Source: Cryomorphaceae bacterium BACL11 MAG-121001-bin54 | GTDB taxonomy: Bacteria > Bacteroidota > Bacteroidia > Flavobacteriales > BACL11 | Direction: 5' to 3' | DNA length: 64,000 nt | Assembly: GCA_905182255.1 (NCBI GenBank) | Contig: CAJJAH010000001.1 | Coordinates: 248,001 to 312,000, forward strand | In this document: in pieces, positions 18,193 through 28,584 of the stretch | Layout: every line of letters starts with the position of its first letter | How positions within the stretch are numbered: the first letter of the stretch is position 1 | Translations under genes and position numbers: made by a program | The notes under the pieces: model-generated | The model's database searches: none | What the model was told of the DNA's origin: nothing | The model's input: the letters and a program-made list of their open reading frames with translations, nothing else

Positions 18193-19355
18193 GTTTTAAT
18201 TAAATAGTTATTTGTTTCTAATCGGTAACTTCTTGATGGAGTTTTGCTATACCCTACTCTAAATATCATCCATATTTCTTTTCCTAAAGATGGCTGCGTA
18301 AATGCTGCATTAATTTTCTCATTTGCTTTTTTATTAGTAACTAAAGAACCGAATGGGTGAATATATGCTCCTTCTTTTGTTATTAATAGCCAGCATCTCG
18401 CCATCATTCTTCCACAATTTAAATAATCGTTTGTGTCTTTGAATTCTCCTCCAAACCAGGCGATAGATGAAGTTCCTTTGAAAGAGGACATATAGGTCTG
18501 TTTTAATAAGATTTTACTTATTCCTTTTGTCCATTTTTCATGATTTTGGAAAACAGATTTCAAAAGCACACCACTAAAGCCCATACATCTTGACCACAAT
18601 CCATCTTTTTTTATTATTGCATCTTTTTTATTATATCTAAATAGATTATCTAATTCTTCCCTTAAAGGGTTGTTGTCTAGATCATCAAATAAAGCATCCT
18701 TATTTATTTTTGTGATTAGCTCAATCAATTCTTTATCTGAAGTATGAAAGAATTCATTATTAAACTTAGCACTTTCATTTTTCATTGTATGAAATAATTT
18801 AGTTGTAATTGGCATCCCATCATAATTATTTCTTGATGTTCTTCTTTTAGTTATTAAACTACTATCTATTGTTTCTTTGATTTTTCTTTCAGATAATTGC
18901 AGTTTCGCAAAAAGTGTATTATCCGATTGGTTAATCGAAATATCCTCAAATAATTCAGTTAAATTCACTTGATATCCAAAATAACCTGCCGCTATTGAAA
19001 GATGTTCAATGAATACTCCCATAGTAACTGTTGCAAAAATAGATTTAGGATCACCAATTGGCAGCAATCTTTTAGGATTGTAGTAAAGATGAGCTTCTGT
19101 TTCAGATATTATTTTTAGTTTTTGAGGTTGAAGGTTGTGAACAGTCGGACACCATTTAGCAATCTCTAAAATTTCAATCCATGAAGGAGGAAAACTATTT
19201 GTAAATCCAAATATCGATTTAAAAGGAAGTAAAAATGACATAGAGAATGTCGCAAATGTGATATTCTTTATAAACCCTCTTCTTTTAGTTATTTTCATAT
19301 TTCGTATATTTTTGACAAAGAAATATATTATAAAATACTTTGCTATGCAATGCAT
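18189..19355 (-). CDS. Nitroreductase-family (Acg/SagB-like) FMN oxidoreductase with N-terminal signal/anchor
   Basis: 'EIAKWCPTVHNLQPQKLKII', 'TKRRTSRNNYDGMPI', 'GRMMARCWLLITKEGAYIHPFGSLV'; overlaps the PaaK-like gene. Confidence 0.75.
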   Translation of the reverse strand: MHCIAKYFIIYFFVKNIRNMKITKRRGFIKNITFATFSMSFLLPFKSIFGFTNSFPPSWIEILEIAKWCPTVHNLQPQKLKIISETEAHLYYNPKRLLPIGDPKSIFATVTMGVFIEHLSIAAGYFGYQVNLTELFEDISINQSDNTLFAKLQLSERKIKETIDSSLITKRRTSRNNYDGMPITTKLFHTMKNESAKFNNEFFHTSDKELIELITKINKDALFDDLDNNPLREELDNLFRYNKKDAIIKKDGLWSRCMGFSGVLLKSVFQNHEKWTKGISKILLKQTYMSSFKGTSSIAWFGGEFKDTNDYLNCGRMMARCWLLITKEGAYIHPFGSLVTNKKANEKINAAFTQPSLGKEIWMIFRVGYSKTPSRSYRLETNNYLIKT

Positions 19356-19386
19356 AACAATCTCTAAATTGGCATGTGGTTTAATC

Positions 19387-19794
19387 CTAACTCAAATACG
19401 TAAACGAAATATTTTTCTCTATCATTTCTGACAAAGCATGATGCACTGGACAATTATGAGCCGCTCTTTCTAAAAGCGTTTTAGTTTTAGAATCGTATTC
19501 TTTTGGAAAAATTAAATTAATTTCAATTTTAGCAATTCTTCTAGGATTATTTACCATTGTTTTTTTAACATTTGCTATGGTCCCTTTGATATCAATATCA
19601 TTTTTCTCAACAGTAATTGCCATAATAGTTAAAATACAACTTGCCAAAGAAGAACACACCATATCTGTTGGAGAAAAAGTTTCTCCAAGCCCATGATTAT
19701 CTTTTGGAGCATCCGTACTTATTTGAGATCCAGAATCTAAATGTGTGGCAGTCGTTCTTAAATCTCCTTGGTATTTGATTTTAAATGTATTCAT
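19387..19794 (-). CDS. OsmC/Ohr family protein
   Basis: 'GLGETFSPTDMVCSSLASCILTIMAI' and 'AAHNCPVHHAL' OsmC motifs. Confidence 0.92.
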   Translation of the reverse strand: MNTFKIKYQGDLRTTATHLDSGSQISTDAPKDNHGLGETFSPTDMVCSSLASCILTIMAITVEKNDIDIKGTIANVKKTMVNNPRRIAKIEINLIFPKEYDSKTKTLLERAAHNCPVHHALSEMIEKNISFTYLS

Positions 19795-19856
19795 AATAAA
19801 ATTTTAACAAATATAACAATATGTTTATTATTTATAAAAATTATAAATTAGGATGT

Positions 19857-19897
19857 GTTTCAAAATAAGGAACGAAAAGACCATCTACCATAAAAAT
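19857..19897 (+). repeat. Degenerate copy G of the composite repeat
   Basis: GTTTCAAAATAAGGAACGAAAAGACCATCTACCATAAAAA aligns with GTTCGAAATAAGGACCGAGAGGTCCACT of copy A. Confidence 0.5.
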
Positions 19898-19974
19898 ACT
19901 AAATTATGTTTAAAAAGACTATAATTTATAATCAGTCTAAACTTTAACTTCAGATTTTAAACAGATTTCAAACA

Positions 19975-19982
19975 TATTTTTG
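19975..19982 (+). promoter_or_regulatory. Bacteroidota -7 element TATTTTTG upstream of hemA
   Basis: TAnnTTTG consensus 20 bp before the hemA ATG. Confidence 0.65.
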
Positions 19983-20002
19983 CGGTAAATAAAAGCAAAA
20001 TA

Positions 20003-21262
20003 ATGATTGGACTTATCAGCATAAATTACAAGCATGCACCAGTAGAAATACGAGAGCAGTTTGATTTCTCTGATGATCAAAAATCAGATTTCCACCAAAT
20101 ATTAAAAAATATTTGTAATGTTGAGGGCTTAATGATTCTTTCGACTTGCAATCGTACTGAAATTTATTTTGAGTACGAAAATCATATTGGTCAGGAAAAT
20201 AAGTTGATGCATGCAGTACTAAAGGCATTGGTGGATTTCAAGTCATTTAACGAAAGTTTATCTCCTTACTTAGAAAAGAAAACTAACAAAGATGTTGTAG
20301 AACATATCTTCAGAGTAACTGCTGGTTTGGAGTCCATGATTATTGGAGAATATCAAATTGTGGAACAATTAAAAGATGCATTCACATTTGCAGAAAACAA
20401 AAAAATGCTAGGACCAATTATTAATAGAATGGTTCAAAAAGCATTTGAAACAGGTAAATCTATCAGAACTCATACAAGTATTGATAAAGGAGCAATGTCC
20501 GTAAGTTATGCTGCAGTGGAGAAAATAGCACAAAAATTTGATGTTTTAAAAATTAAGACGCTTTGTGTTGGAGCGGGAGAAACCGGAGCTTTGTCTGTTC
20601 AGTATTTGGATAAAAAAGGATGCAAGAATATTGCTATTACTAATCGAACTTTTAGTAAAGCAGAAAAATTAGCAAATCAATTTAATATAAATGCCATACA
20701 TTTTAAAGAATTTAAAACATCCTTAAAATTAGTTGATGTAGCAATTTTTTCAACATCATCAAAAGATTCCTTATTAACTGCTAAAGAAGTTGAAGAAATT
20801 GTTTTAAATCGTGAAAAAGAAATTTTATTTATTGACCTATGTGTCCCAAGAAACTTACCTAAAGAAATTGGATATATTTCGGGAGTATCTCTTATAAATA
20901 TTGATGCTCTAAAAGACATAGTAAATACAAATTATAATAAAAGAAAAATGGAGGTAGTTAAGGCAGAAAATTTCATTTCTGAATTTTTGGTGGGTTTTGA
21001 AGATTGGACTTCTTCTAGACAATTGCGCCCCTCAATTATATCTTTACAAAATCAGTTTGATGAGTTGATAAATTTAGATACTGAAAAATGTAACTGTTGT
21101 AATAAATCCTTAAAAAATTGCGATCATTTTTCGCATTATCAATCAAGATTGAGTAAAAAATTTGCTGGTAGATTAATTCAGCAAATAAAGAAAGTAAGTA
21201 ATAATGGTAAAAATGAGCAGGCACTTGAGATAATAAATCAAATATTTACAGATGGTAACTAA
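20003..21262 (+). CDS. hemA: Glutamyl-tRNA reductase
   Basis: 'ILSTCNRTEIY', 'GLESMIIGEYQIVEQLKDA', 'VGAGETGALSVQYL'. Confidence 0.96.
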   Translation: MIGLISINYKHAPVEIREQFDFSDDQKSDFHQILKNICNVEGLMILSTCNRTEIYFEYENHIGQENKLMHAVLKALVDFKSFNESLSPYLEKKTNKDVVEHIFRVTAGLESMIIGEYQIVEQLKDAFTFAENKKMLGPIINRMVQKAFETGKSIRTHTSIDKGAMSVSYAAVEKIAQKFDVLKIKTLCVGAGETGALSVQYLDKKGCKNIAITNRTFSKAEKLANQFNINAIHFKEFKTSLKLVDVAIFSTSSKDSLLTAKEVEEIVLNREKEILFIDLCVPRNLPKEIGYISGVSLINIDALKDIVNTNYNKRKMEVVKAENFISEFLVGFEDWTSSRQLRPSIISLQNQFDELINLDTEKCNCCNKSLKNCDHFSHYQSRLSKKFAGRLIQQIKKVSNNGKNEQALEIINQIFTDGN

Positions 21263-22184
21263 ATTGGTAATAGGAACAAGGGGAAGTCAACTTGCTTTAT
21301 TTCAAGCAAATTTGGTTAAAAGTAAATTAGAAAAAGTTTATCCAGCTTTAGATATAGCGATTAATGTCATTAAGACTAAAGGTGATAAAATACTAGACAT
21401 TGCACTTAGTAAAATTGGAGATAAGGGGTTTTTCACTAAAGAAATCCAAGATGCATTGTATAATAAAAATGTAGATATTGCAGTTCATAGCTTAAAAGAT
21501 TTACCCACTGAATTACCAAAAGGAACTTGTATAGGAGCCATTATGGAAAGAGCAAACCATAGAGATGTTTTAGTTAGCATAGATGGTAAAAAACTAGCTG
21601 ATTTTACTTCAGAAGATAAAATTGCAACTTCTTCCCTAAGAAGGAAGTCTCAATTATTACAGATAAACAAGAATGTTACAGTCACGGAAATTAGAGGCAA
21701 TGTAGATACCCGGATTCGTAAAATGAATAATGGATATTGTCAAGGATTGATAATGGCAGCAGCAGGAATTGAACGATTAGGACTACAAGAACACATCTCT
21801 GAATACTTGAATGAAACACAAATGTTAACAGCGCCAGGTCAAGGTGCCATTGCGATTGAAATAAGAGAAGAGGATAATGATATACTCGATGTTATATCGG
21901 TTTTAAATCACAAGGAATCAGTAATTTGTGTTACAGCTGAAAGATCTTTCTTAAATAGATTAGAAGGTGGCTGCCAAATTCCTTTTGCAGCACACGCAAC
22001 TTTAGAGGGGGATCACTTAGTTCTTGAAGGCTTAGTAGCTACTCTTGATGGGAGAAAAATGCAGAGAGAAACCATTAAAGGCTATAGTAAAGATGCAATT
22101 CAGTTGGGAATAGATTTAGCAAATTCTATAAAAAGTAATGGTGGATATAAAATTTTAGAAGAAGTCAAAAGAGAATTAAATTAA
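21252..22184 (+). CDS. hemC: Hydroxymethylbilane synthase (porphobilinogen deaminase)
   Basis: 'IGTRGSQLALFQA', 'AVHSLKDLPTELP', 'RGNVDTRIRK', 'ERSFLNRLEGGCQIPFAAHA'. Confidence 0.97.
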   Translation: MVTKLVIGTRGSQLALFQANLVKSKLEKVYPALDIAINVIKTKGDKILDIALSKIGDKGFFTKEIQDALYNKNVDIAVHSLKDLPTELPKGTCIGAIMERANHRDVLVSIDGKKLADFTSEDKIATSSLRRKSQLLQINKNVTVTEIRGNVDTRIRKMNNGYCQGLIMAAAGIERLGLQEHISEYLNETQMLTAPGQGAIAIEIREEDNDILDVISVLNHKESVICVTAERSFLNRLEGGCQIPFAAHATLEGDHLVLEGLVATLDGRKMQRETIKGYSKDAIQLGIDLANSIKSNGGYKILEEVKRELN

Positions 22185-22910
22185 TTGATTTTATCGAATA
22201 AACATATCATTTTAACCAATTACGGTAGTACTGATTCTTTTAATATACTAACGAAATTTGGCGCAACATTGTATCACTTTCCAATGATTGAAATTGCTGA
22301 AAAATTTGATAAAAAACCTTTTAATCTTTCTGATTTTGACTATTATATTTTTACTTCCAAAAATGGAGTAAATTCTTTTTTCAATTTAAATTTTGTAAAA
22401 GGGAAAATCATAAAGGCCATTTGCTTAGGGGAGAAAACAAAAGATGCTTTGTTAGACAAGGGTATAGAACCCGTTTTTGTATCTAATAAAAGTTATGCTG
22501 ATAATTTGATTTCTGAATTATTAGAAAATCAAATAGTAAAAAATAAGAAGATACTATTAGTTTTAGGAAATTTGGCTGATGATAGAATTGAGGAGCAATT
22601 AAGTTCTATTTGCAGTGTTAAAAGAATAGATATTTACAATACAAATTTAGAAACTAAAAAAGAAGAAGAGATTACTGATTTGTTAGACAATAGAAATACT
22701 ATTTCTATTTTTACTTCTCCTTCTTCATTTCAGGCTTTTAATAATTTATATGACTCAGAGAAAACTATTTTAGTAAGTATTGGTACAACTACTTCAAAAG
22801 CTATTAAATCGTTAGGTTTTTTACCTAAAATTATTGCAGATGAACAAACTTATGTTGGGGTCTCAAAAGCAATTATAAACTATTATGAAACTAAAAATAT
22901 AAGAATATGA
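22185..22910 (+). CDS. hemD: Uroporphyrinogen-III synthase
   Basis: 'DYYIFTSKNGVNSFF', 'IFTSPSSFQAFNNLY', 'SIGTTTSKAIKSLGF'; position between hemC and hemB. Confidence 0.88.
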   Translation: MILSNKHIILTNYGSTDSFNILTKFGATLYHFPMIEIAEKFDKKPFNLSDFDYYIFTSKNGVNSFFNLNFVKGKIIKAICLGEKTKDALLDKGIEPVFVSNKSYADNLISELLENQIVKNKKILLVLGNLADDRIEEQLSSICSVKRIDIYNTNLETKKEEEITDLLDNRNTISIFTSPSSFQAFNNLYDSEKTILVSIGTTTSKAIKSLGFLPKIIADEQTYVGVSKAIINYYETKNIRI

Positions 22911-23884
22911 GTTTTCCAAAAACAAGATTAAGAAGACTAAGATATAATCCTATCATTAGAGAATTAGTAAAAGAAACAAAAATTAGTGTTGATGATTTAA
23001 TATATCCGATGTTTGTCTGTACAGGGGAAAATATTAGAAATGAAATTTCTTCTATGCCTGGCCAATATCAGTTGTCAATTGATAACTTCATTAATGAATG
23101 TAAAAATGTTACACGCAAAGGAATAAAAAGTATTTTGATTTTTGGAATTCCAGAAAATAAGGACGAAAGTGGAAAGATTGCTTGTCAAGATAATAGTATT
23201 GTTCAAAGGGCAATAAAAGAAATTAGGAAGCAGAATTTAAATCTTTTGATTATAGCAGATGTGTGTAATTGTGAATATACAAATCATGGTCATTGTGGTA
23301 CTATAATTGATGGTGATGTAGACAATGATCTTACCATACAAACATTAGCTAATCAAGCTGTTTCTTTAGTGAAGGCGGGTGCTGACATTATTGCTCCTTC
23401 TGATATGATGGACGGGAGAGTTGGTTTAATTCGAACAGCATTAGATAATTCAGGCTTTGAAAGGACTCCAATTTTATCTTATGCTGTAAAATATTCATCT
23501 GCATTTTACAGTCCTTTTCGTGATGCAGCAGATAGCACACCATCTTTTGGAGATAGGAAAACCTATCAAATGGACTTTGCAAACTCCAGAGAAGCCTTTA
23601 GAGAGGTTGAACAAGATTTAAATGAAGGAGCAGATATGATAATGGTAAAACCTGCTCTAAGTTATTTAGATATAATTTATAAGATTAAAGAATATACTAA
23701 TGTTCCTGTAATTGCTTACAGCGTGAGTGGCGAGTACTCCATGATTAAAGCTGCCTCACAAAATAATTGGATTAAAGAGATGGATATAGTAATGGAAATT
23801 ACTACTTCTATAAAAAGAGCTGGAGCTGATATTATTATTACATACCATGCTTTAGATATTGCTGACAGACTAAATAATAAATAA
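22907..23884 (+). CDS. hemB: Delta-aminolevulinic acid dehydratase
   Basis: 'RLRRLRYNPIIRELVKET', 'DVCNCEYTNHGHCG', 'GADMIMVKPALSYLDII'. Confidence 0.97.
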   Translation: MSFPKTRLRRLRYNPIIRELVKETKISVDDLIYPMFVCTGENIRNEISSMPGQYQLSIDNFINECKNVTRKGIKSILIFGIPENKDESGKIACQDNSIVQRAIKEIRKQNLNLLIIADVCNCEYTNHGHCGTIIDGDVDNDLTIQTLANQAVSLVKAGADIIAPSDMMDGRVGLIRTALDNSGFERTPILSYAVKYSSAFYSPFRDAADSTPSFGDRKTYQMDFANSREAFREVEQDLNEGADMIMVKPALSYLDIIYKIKEYTNVPVIAYSVSGEYSMIKAASQNNWIKEMDIVMEITTSIKRAGADIIITYHALDIADRLNNK

Positions 23885-25174
23885 ATGGAATTTAAAAAAA
23901 GTATTAAAGAATTTAAATTAGCTCAAGAAGTTATTCCAGGAGGTGTTAACTCACCAGTAAGAGCTTTTAAAAGTGTTAATTGCTCTCCTATTTTTATATC
24001 AAAAGCTAAAGGATGTAAAATAACTGATATTGATGGCAACACATACATAGACTTTGTTTCATCATGGGGACCTATGATACTAGGTCATGCTGACGATGAT
24101 GTTTTAAAGGCTATTAACGAAACTGCTGCAAGAGGAACAAGCTACGGAGCGCCAACTATTTTGGAAACTAAAATGGCTGAAAAAATAATCTCCATGATTC
24201 CTTCTATAGAAAAAGTAAGAATGGTTAATTCTGGAACTGAAGCTACAATGAGCGCAATTAGGCTTGCACGTGGATACACTAATAAGGAATATATAATTAA
24301 GTTCTCAGGAAACTATCATGGTCATGGAGATAGTTTTCTAATTAAAGCTGGGTCAGGAGCTATGACTCTTGGTCTACCTGATAGTCCTGGGGTAACTAAA
24401 AATACAGCTAAGGATACATTAATAGCTAATTATAATGACCTTGAATCGGTTGAAAGCTTATTAATTAATAATAGTAACAAGGTATCTGCAATTATTGTAG
24501 AGCCAGTGGCTGGAAATATGGGACTAGTCTTACCAAAAAATAAGTTTTTAGAAGGTCTTAGAGCTCTTTCTGATAAATATAATTGTTTATTGATTTTTGA
24601 TGAAGTTATGACGGGCTTTAGATTAGCTCGAGCAGGAGCACAAGAATATTATAACGTTAATCCAGATATTACCACATTAGGAAAAATTATTGGAGGAGGA
24701 CTTCCGGTTGGTGCTTACGGAGCTAGCAAAGAGATAATGGATTTCTTAGCTCCAAATGGTCCGGTTTATCAAGCAGGAACTCTCTCTGGCAACCCACTTG
24801 CAATGTCAGCAGGACTAACAGTGTTAAACAAATTAGATGATAATTTTTATGAAAAGCTTGAAATCATTTCAGAGTCCATCCATCAAGGTTTATTAGATAA
24901 TATAAAATCTACTAACACAAATGCAGTGATAAATAGAAATGGATCTATGCTAACACTATTTTTTACTGAAAAAAAAGAAATAAACAACTATGAGGATGCG
25001 ATATGTTGCGATAAAGAAAAATTTGCAGATTATTTCCAGCTAATGCTTGAGCAAGGGATATATTTACCACCTTCCCCATATGAGTGCCTGTTTTTTTCTA
25101 ATGCTCTTGAAAAAGAAGATATAGATAAATTTATAAATGCTAATAAAATAGCTCTAGAAAAACTTAATAAATGA
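23885..25174 (+). CDS. hemL: Glutamate-1-semialdehyde 2,1-aminomutase
   Basis: 'VIPGGVNSPVRAFKSV', 'NSGTEATMSAIRLARGYT', 'TTLGKIIGGGLPVGAYG'. Confidence 0.97.
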   Translation: MEFKKSIKEFKLAQEVIPGGVNSPVRAFKSVNCSPIFISKAKGCKITDIDGNTYIDFVSSWGPMILGHADDDVLKAINETAARGTSYGAPTILETKMAEKIISMIPSIEKVRMVNSGTEATMSAIRLARGYTNKEYIIKFSGNYHGHGDSFLIKAGSGAMTLGLPDSPGVTKNTAKDTLIANYNDLESVESLLINNSNKVSAIIVEPVAGNMGLVLPKNKFLEGLRALSDKYNCLLIFDEVMTGFRLARAGAQEYYNVNPDITTLGKIIGGGLPVGAYGASKEIMDFLAPNGPVYQAGTLSGNPLAMSAGLTVLNKLDDNFYEKLEIISESIHQGLLDNIKSTNTNAVINRNGSMLTLFFTEKKEINNYEDAICCDKEKFADYFQLMLEQGIYLPPSPYECLFFSNALEKEDIDKFINANKIALEKLNK

Positions 25175-26199
25175 ATTCAATTTTCTTAGATACATTAAAT
25201 AAAAAAGATACAGATAGACCTCCAGTATGGTTCATGAGACAGGCTGGTAGAATTTTACCTTCTTATCAAGCATTAAAGAAAATGCATTCTTTTTCAGATT
25301 TGATGAATAGTCCAGAATTAGCAGCAAAGGTTACTTTATTGCCAATTAATGATTTAGGAGTAGATGCAGCTATTTTATTTTCAGATATTTTGATAGTTCC
25401 AGAAGCACTTGGTATGGGATTAGAGTTCACTGAAAAAGGACCGATTTTTTCTAAACCGTTAACCCAATTTAAAAATCCATCACAGCAGTTAATTGTGGAT
25501 AGAAGTAAACTGACTCATGTTTACGATAATATTGATGAAATTATCAAAATTCGTCATGAAAATACACCTTTAATTGGGTTTTGTGGCGGGCCATTAACAA
25601 CTTTTTGTTTCATGTTTAGAGGGCATGCTAGAGATGTAACATTTAATGATGCAATTAAATTTATGTATTCTAATCCTTCAGAAAGCAAAAAAATAATTGA
25701 CTCTCTTACAGAACTTTCTATTGAATATGCCTTAAAGCAAGTAGAGCATGGAATAGAATGTTTTCAGTTGTTTGAAACGTACGGAGGATTAATTCCTGAA
25801 GAAATGTATAAAGAATTGATGCTTCCGGCCTCTAAACGAATTCTTAATGCAGTAAGAGAGAAAGGGATTCCTACTATTTATTTCCCTAAGAATTTTGGTG
25901 GTGGTTTAAAATATATAAATAAAGATATTTGTGATTTTGTTAGCGTTGATTGGCAAACGCCTATTGAAACAGCTAGATATCTAGTGGATAAGTCCGTAGG
26001 ACTGCAAGGAAATATCGACCCAAGATTATTGTATGCAGATGAAAGTGTAATTGAAAAACATTTGGAAAGTATGATTCCTTTCGGCAGGGATAATCAAGAT
26101 TGGATTTTTAATTTAGGACACGGATTTCTACCTGACATTAAAATGGAAAAAGCTAAATTTGTAGTTGATTGGATAAAAGAGACAAACTGGAACAGATAA
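25171..26199 (+). CDS. hemE: Uroporphyrinogen decarboxylase
   Basis: 'RPPVWFMRQAGRILPSY', 'AAILFSDILIVPEALGMGLEF', 'FNLGHGFLPD'. Confidence 0.97.
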   Translation: MNSIFLDTLNKKDTDRPPVWFMRQAGRILPSYQALKKMHSFSDLMNSPELAAKVTLLPINDLGVDAAILFSDILIVPEALGMGLEFTEKGPIFSKPLTQFKNPSQQLIVDRSKLTHVYDNIDEIIKIRHENTPLIGFCGGPLTTFCFMFRGHARDVTFNDAIKFMYSNPSESKKIIDSLTELSIEYALKQVEHGIECFQLFETYGGLIPEEMYKELMLPASKRILNAVREKGIPTIYFPKNFGGGLKYINKDICDFVSVDWQTPIETARYLVDKSVGLQGNIDPRLLYADESVIEKHLESMIPFGRDNQDWIFNLGHGFLPDIKMEKAKFVVDWIKETNWNR

Positions 26200-26200
26200 A

Positions 26201-27577
26201 ATGAAAATAGACGACAAATTCTTAAAAAAGTACAATAAATCAGGGCCAAGATACACTTCTTATCCTCCAGCTACTTTTTTTACTACTGAGTATAAAAATG
26301 TGGATTTAAAAAATTCAATCATCTTATCTAATGATGAAGACCCACAAAATATTTCGGTTTATATTCACATTCCATTTTGCCCACAACTTTGTCATTTCTG
26401 TGGATGTACAACTGAAACTGGATTTACAAAACCATTCTTACATAGATATGTAGATGCAATTATTAAAGAAATAAAATTAGTTGCTAAAGATATTAACCCA
26501 AATAGAAAATTAACACAAGTACATTGGGGGGGAGGTACACCTAATGCAATTGCTTACAATCATATAGAAAAGATTACAAATGCAATAAAAGAGAGTTTTA
26601 CTTTTACAGATAATTATGAAATGGCAATTGAGTGTAGCCCTGCTTATTTTGAATTCAAACATATTGAATTATTAAGGCAATTTGGATTCAATAGAATTTC
26701 GTTAGGCATTCAGGACTTCAGGCAAGATGTCTTGGATGCCATTAATAGAAAAGGACCAAAATTACCTATTGGAGAGATAATTAATAAAATAAAAGAAGAA
26801 GGGTTTACAGGCACAAATATCGATTTGGTATATGGGCTGCCATTACAAACAGTTGAGAGTTTTAACGATACAGTAGATAAGGCGATTGCTTTAGATACAG
26901 ATAGAATTGTTACCTTTTCTTACGCACATGTTCCATCTGTTATTGAAAGGCAGAAAGTATTGGAAAAAATTGGTTTTCCGTCCATAGAGGACAAAGCAAA
27001 AATGTACCAAAATGCTTATGATAAGTTTACTGAAGCAGGATATGTGGCGATAGGCATGGACCATTTTGCAAAACCACATGATGAGTTTGCAATAGCATTA
27101 GTAAATAAAAATTTACACAGAAATTTCCAAGGATATTGTACAAGGGCAACAACTGGGCAAGTTTATGGTTTTGGCGCATCTTCAATTTCACAATTACATT
27201 CAGCATATAGCCAGAATGAAAAAAATTCAGCAAAATATATTAAATGTATTGAAAAAGATGGCTTAGCAGTTATAAGAGGATATCGAATGACGGATAGAGA
27301 TAAGATAGTTCGTCAGATCATAAATGAAGTGATGTGTAACTATTATGTTGATGTAAATGTAGTCGCAAAAGACTTTGGAATTACAACTGAAAATGTTTAC
27401 CAGGCAGTTGAATTCTCTAAAAATAAATTTGAAGATTTTATAACTGATGGATTGATGGATATTGAAGGAGATGAGATAAAAGTAAATGAAACTGGAAGGT
27501 TGGTTATCAGAAATATAGCTATGAAATTTGACCCATTATTAACTAAAGGAGTGGGAAGTTATTCTAAAACAATTTAA
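26201..27577 (+). CDS. hemN: Oxygen-independent coproporphyrinogen III oxidase (radical SAM)
   Basis: 'RYTSYPPATFF', 'YIHIPFCPQLCHFCGCTT' radical SAM motif, 'VHWGGGTPNAI'. Confidence 0.96.
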   Translation: MKIDDKFLKKYNKSGPRYTSYPPATFFTTEYKNVDLKNSIILSNDEDPQNISVYIHIPFCPQLCHFCGCTTETGFTKPFLHRYVDAIIKEIKLVAKDINPNRKLTQVHWGGGTPNAIAYNHIEKITNAIKESFTFTDNYEMAIECSPAYFEFKHIELLRQFGFNRISLGIQDFRQDVLDAINRKGPKLPIGEIINKIKEEGFTGTNIDLVYGLPLQTVESFNDTVDKAIALDTDRIVTFSYAHVPSVIERQKVLEKIGFPSIEDKAKMYQNAYDKFTEAGYVAIGMDHFAKPHDEFAIALVNKNLHRNFQGYCTRATTGQVYGFGASSISQLHSAYSQNEKNSAKYIKCIEKDGLAVIRGYRMTDRDKIVRQIINEVMCNYYVDVNVVAKDFGITTENVYQAVEFSKNKFEDFITDGLMDIEGDEIKVNETGRLVIRNIAMKFDPLLTKGVGSYSKTI

Positions 27578-27579
27578 TT

Positions 27580-28584
27580 ATGAAAGGATTATTAATGGTG
27601 AATTTAGGGTCACCTGACAGTACAAGTATTAAGGATGTTAAAAAGTATCTCGATGAATTTCTGATGGACAAAAGAGTCATTGGTAAGAGTTACTTATTTA
27701 GATTTTTATTAGTAAAAGGGATTATTTTAAACTTTAGACCTAAGAAATCAGCTGCTGCGTATAAAAAGATTTGGTGGAAAGAAGGATCCCCACTAATTGT
27801 ACTATCTCAAAGACTCTTTGATAAGGTTAAGAAATTAATTACCATACCTGTAGCTCTAGCGATGCGTTATGGTTCTATGTCTATTTACAATGGAATTCAT
27901 GAACTAGAAAAAAAAGGAGTTGACGAGATTATCGTTCTTCCTTTATATCCTCACTATGCTATGTCTTCATATGAATCAGTGGTTGTTAAAGTAGAAGAGG
28001 AAATTTCTAAAAATTTCAGTCATATCAAAACCAAAGTTATACCAGCATTTTATAATGATCCTTTGTACATTACAGCAATGATTAATAATATTAAATTGCA
28101 TTTACAAAATATAGATTATGATTATTTACTTTTTTCTTATCACGGATTACCTGAGAGTCACTTAAGAATATCAGACCCTACTAATTTTCACTGCCAAGGA
28201 AATACATGCTGTGAAAAAAGTTCTGTCGCTCATAACACCTGTTACAAACATCAAGTATTTGAAACTACAAAATCAATTGCTCGAGCTTTAGACTTGAAAG
28301 AGGGATCATATAGTAATGCTTTTCAGTCTAGATTGGCTAATGAGCCATGGCTAAAACCCTATACTGACTCAGAGCTTAAAAGGCTAGCAAATAAAGGTTT
28401 TAAAAAGATGGTGGTAATTACCCCTGCTTTTGTTACAGACTGTCTAGAAACACTAGAAGAAATTGCAATGGAAGCTAAAGAGGAATTTATAGAGGCAGGA
28501 GGAGAAACATTTAATTATATTCCATGCCTTAATGATAACAATGAATGGGCAGAAGTTATATCTAAATGGTCTAGACAATACTAA
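27580..28584 (+). CDS. hemH: Ferrochelatase
   Basis: 'GLLMVNLGSPDSTSIKDVKKYLDEFLMDKRVI', 'LFSYHGLPESHL', Cys-rich 'CQGNTCCEKSSVAHNTCYKHQ'. Confidence 0.96.
   Translation: MKGLLMVNLGSPDSTSIKDVKKYLDEFLMDKRVIGKSYLFRFLLVKGIILNFRPKKSAAAYKKIWWKEGSPLIVLSQRLFDKVKKLITIPVALAMRYGSMSIYNGIHELEKKGVDEIIVLPLYPHYAMSSYESVVVKVEEEISKNFSHIKTKVIPAFYNDPLYITAMINNIKLHLQNIDYDYLLFSYHGLPESHLRISDPTNFHCQGNTCCEKSSVAHNTCYKHQVFETTKSIARALDLKEGSYSNAFQSRLANEPWLKPYTDSELKRLANKGFKKMVVITPAFVTDCLETLEEIAMEAKEEFIEAGGETFNYIPCLNDNNEWAEVISKWSRQY

Noticed and set aside
8504-19897. CRISPR array
   Set aside because: Repeats are separated by 0.9-3.5 kb of coding genes, not short spacers, and no cas genes are visible.
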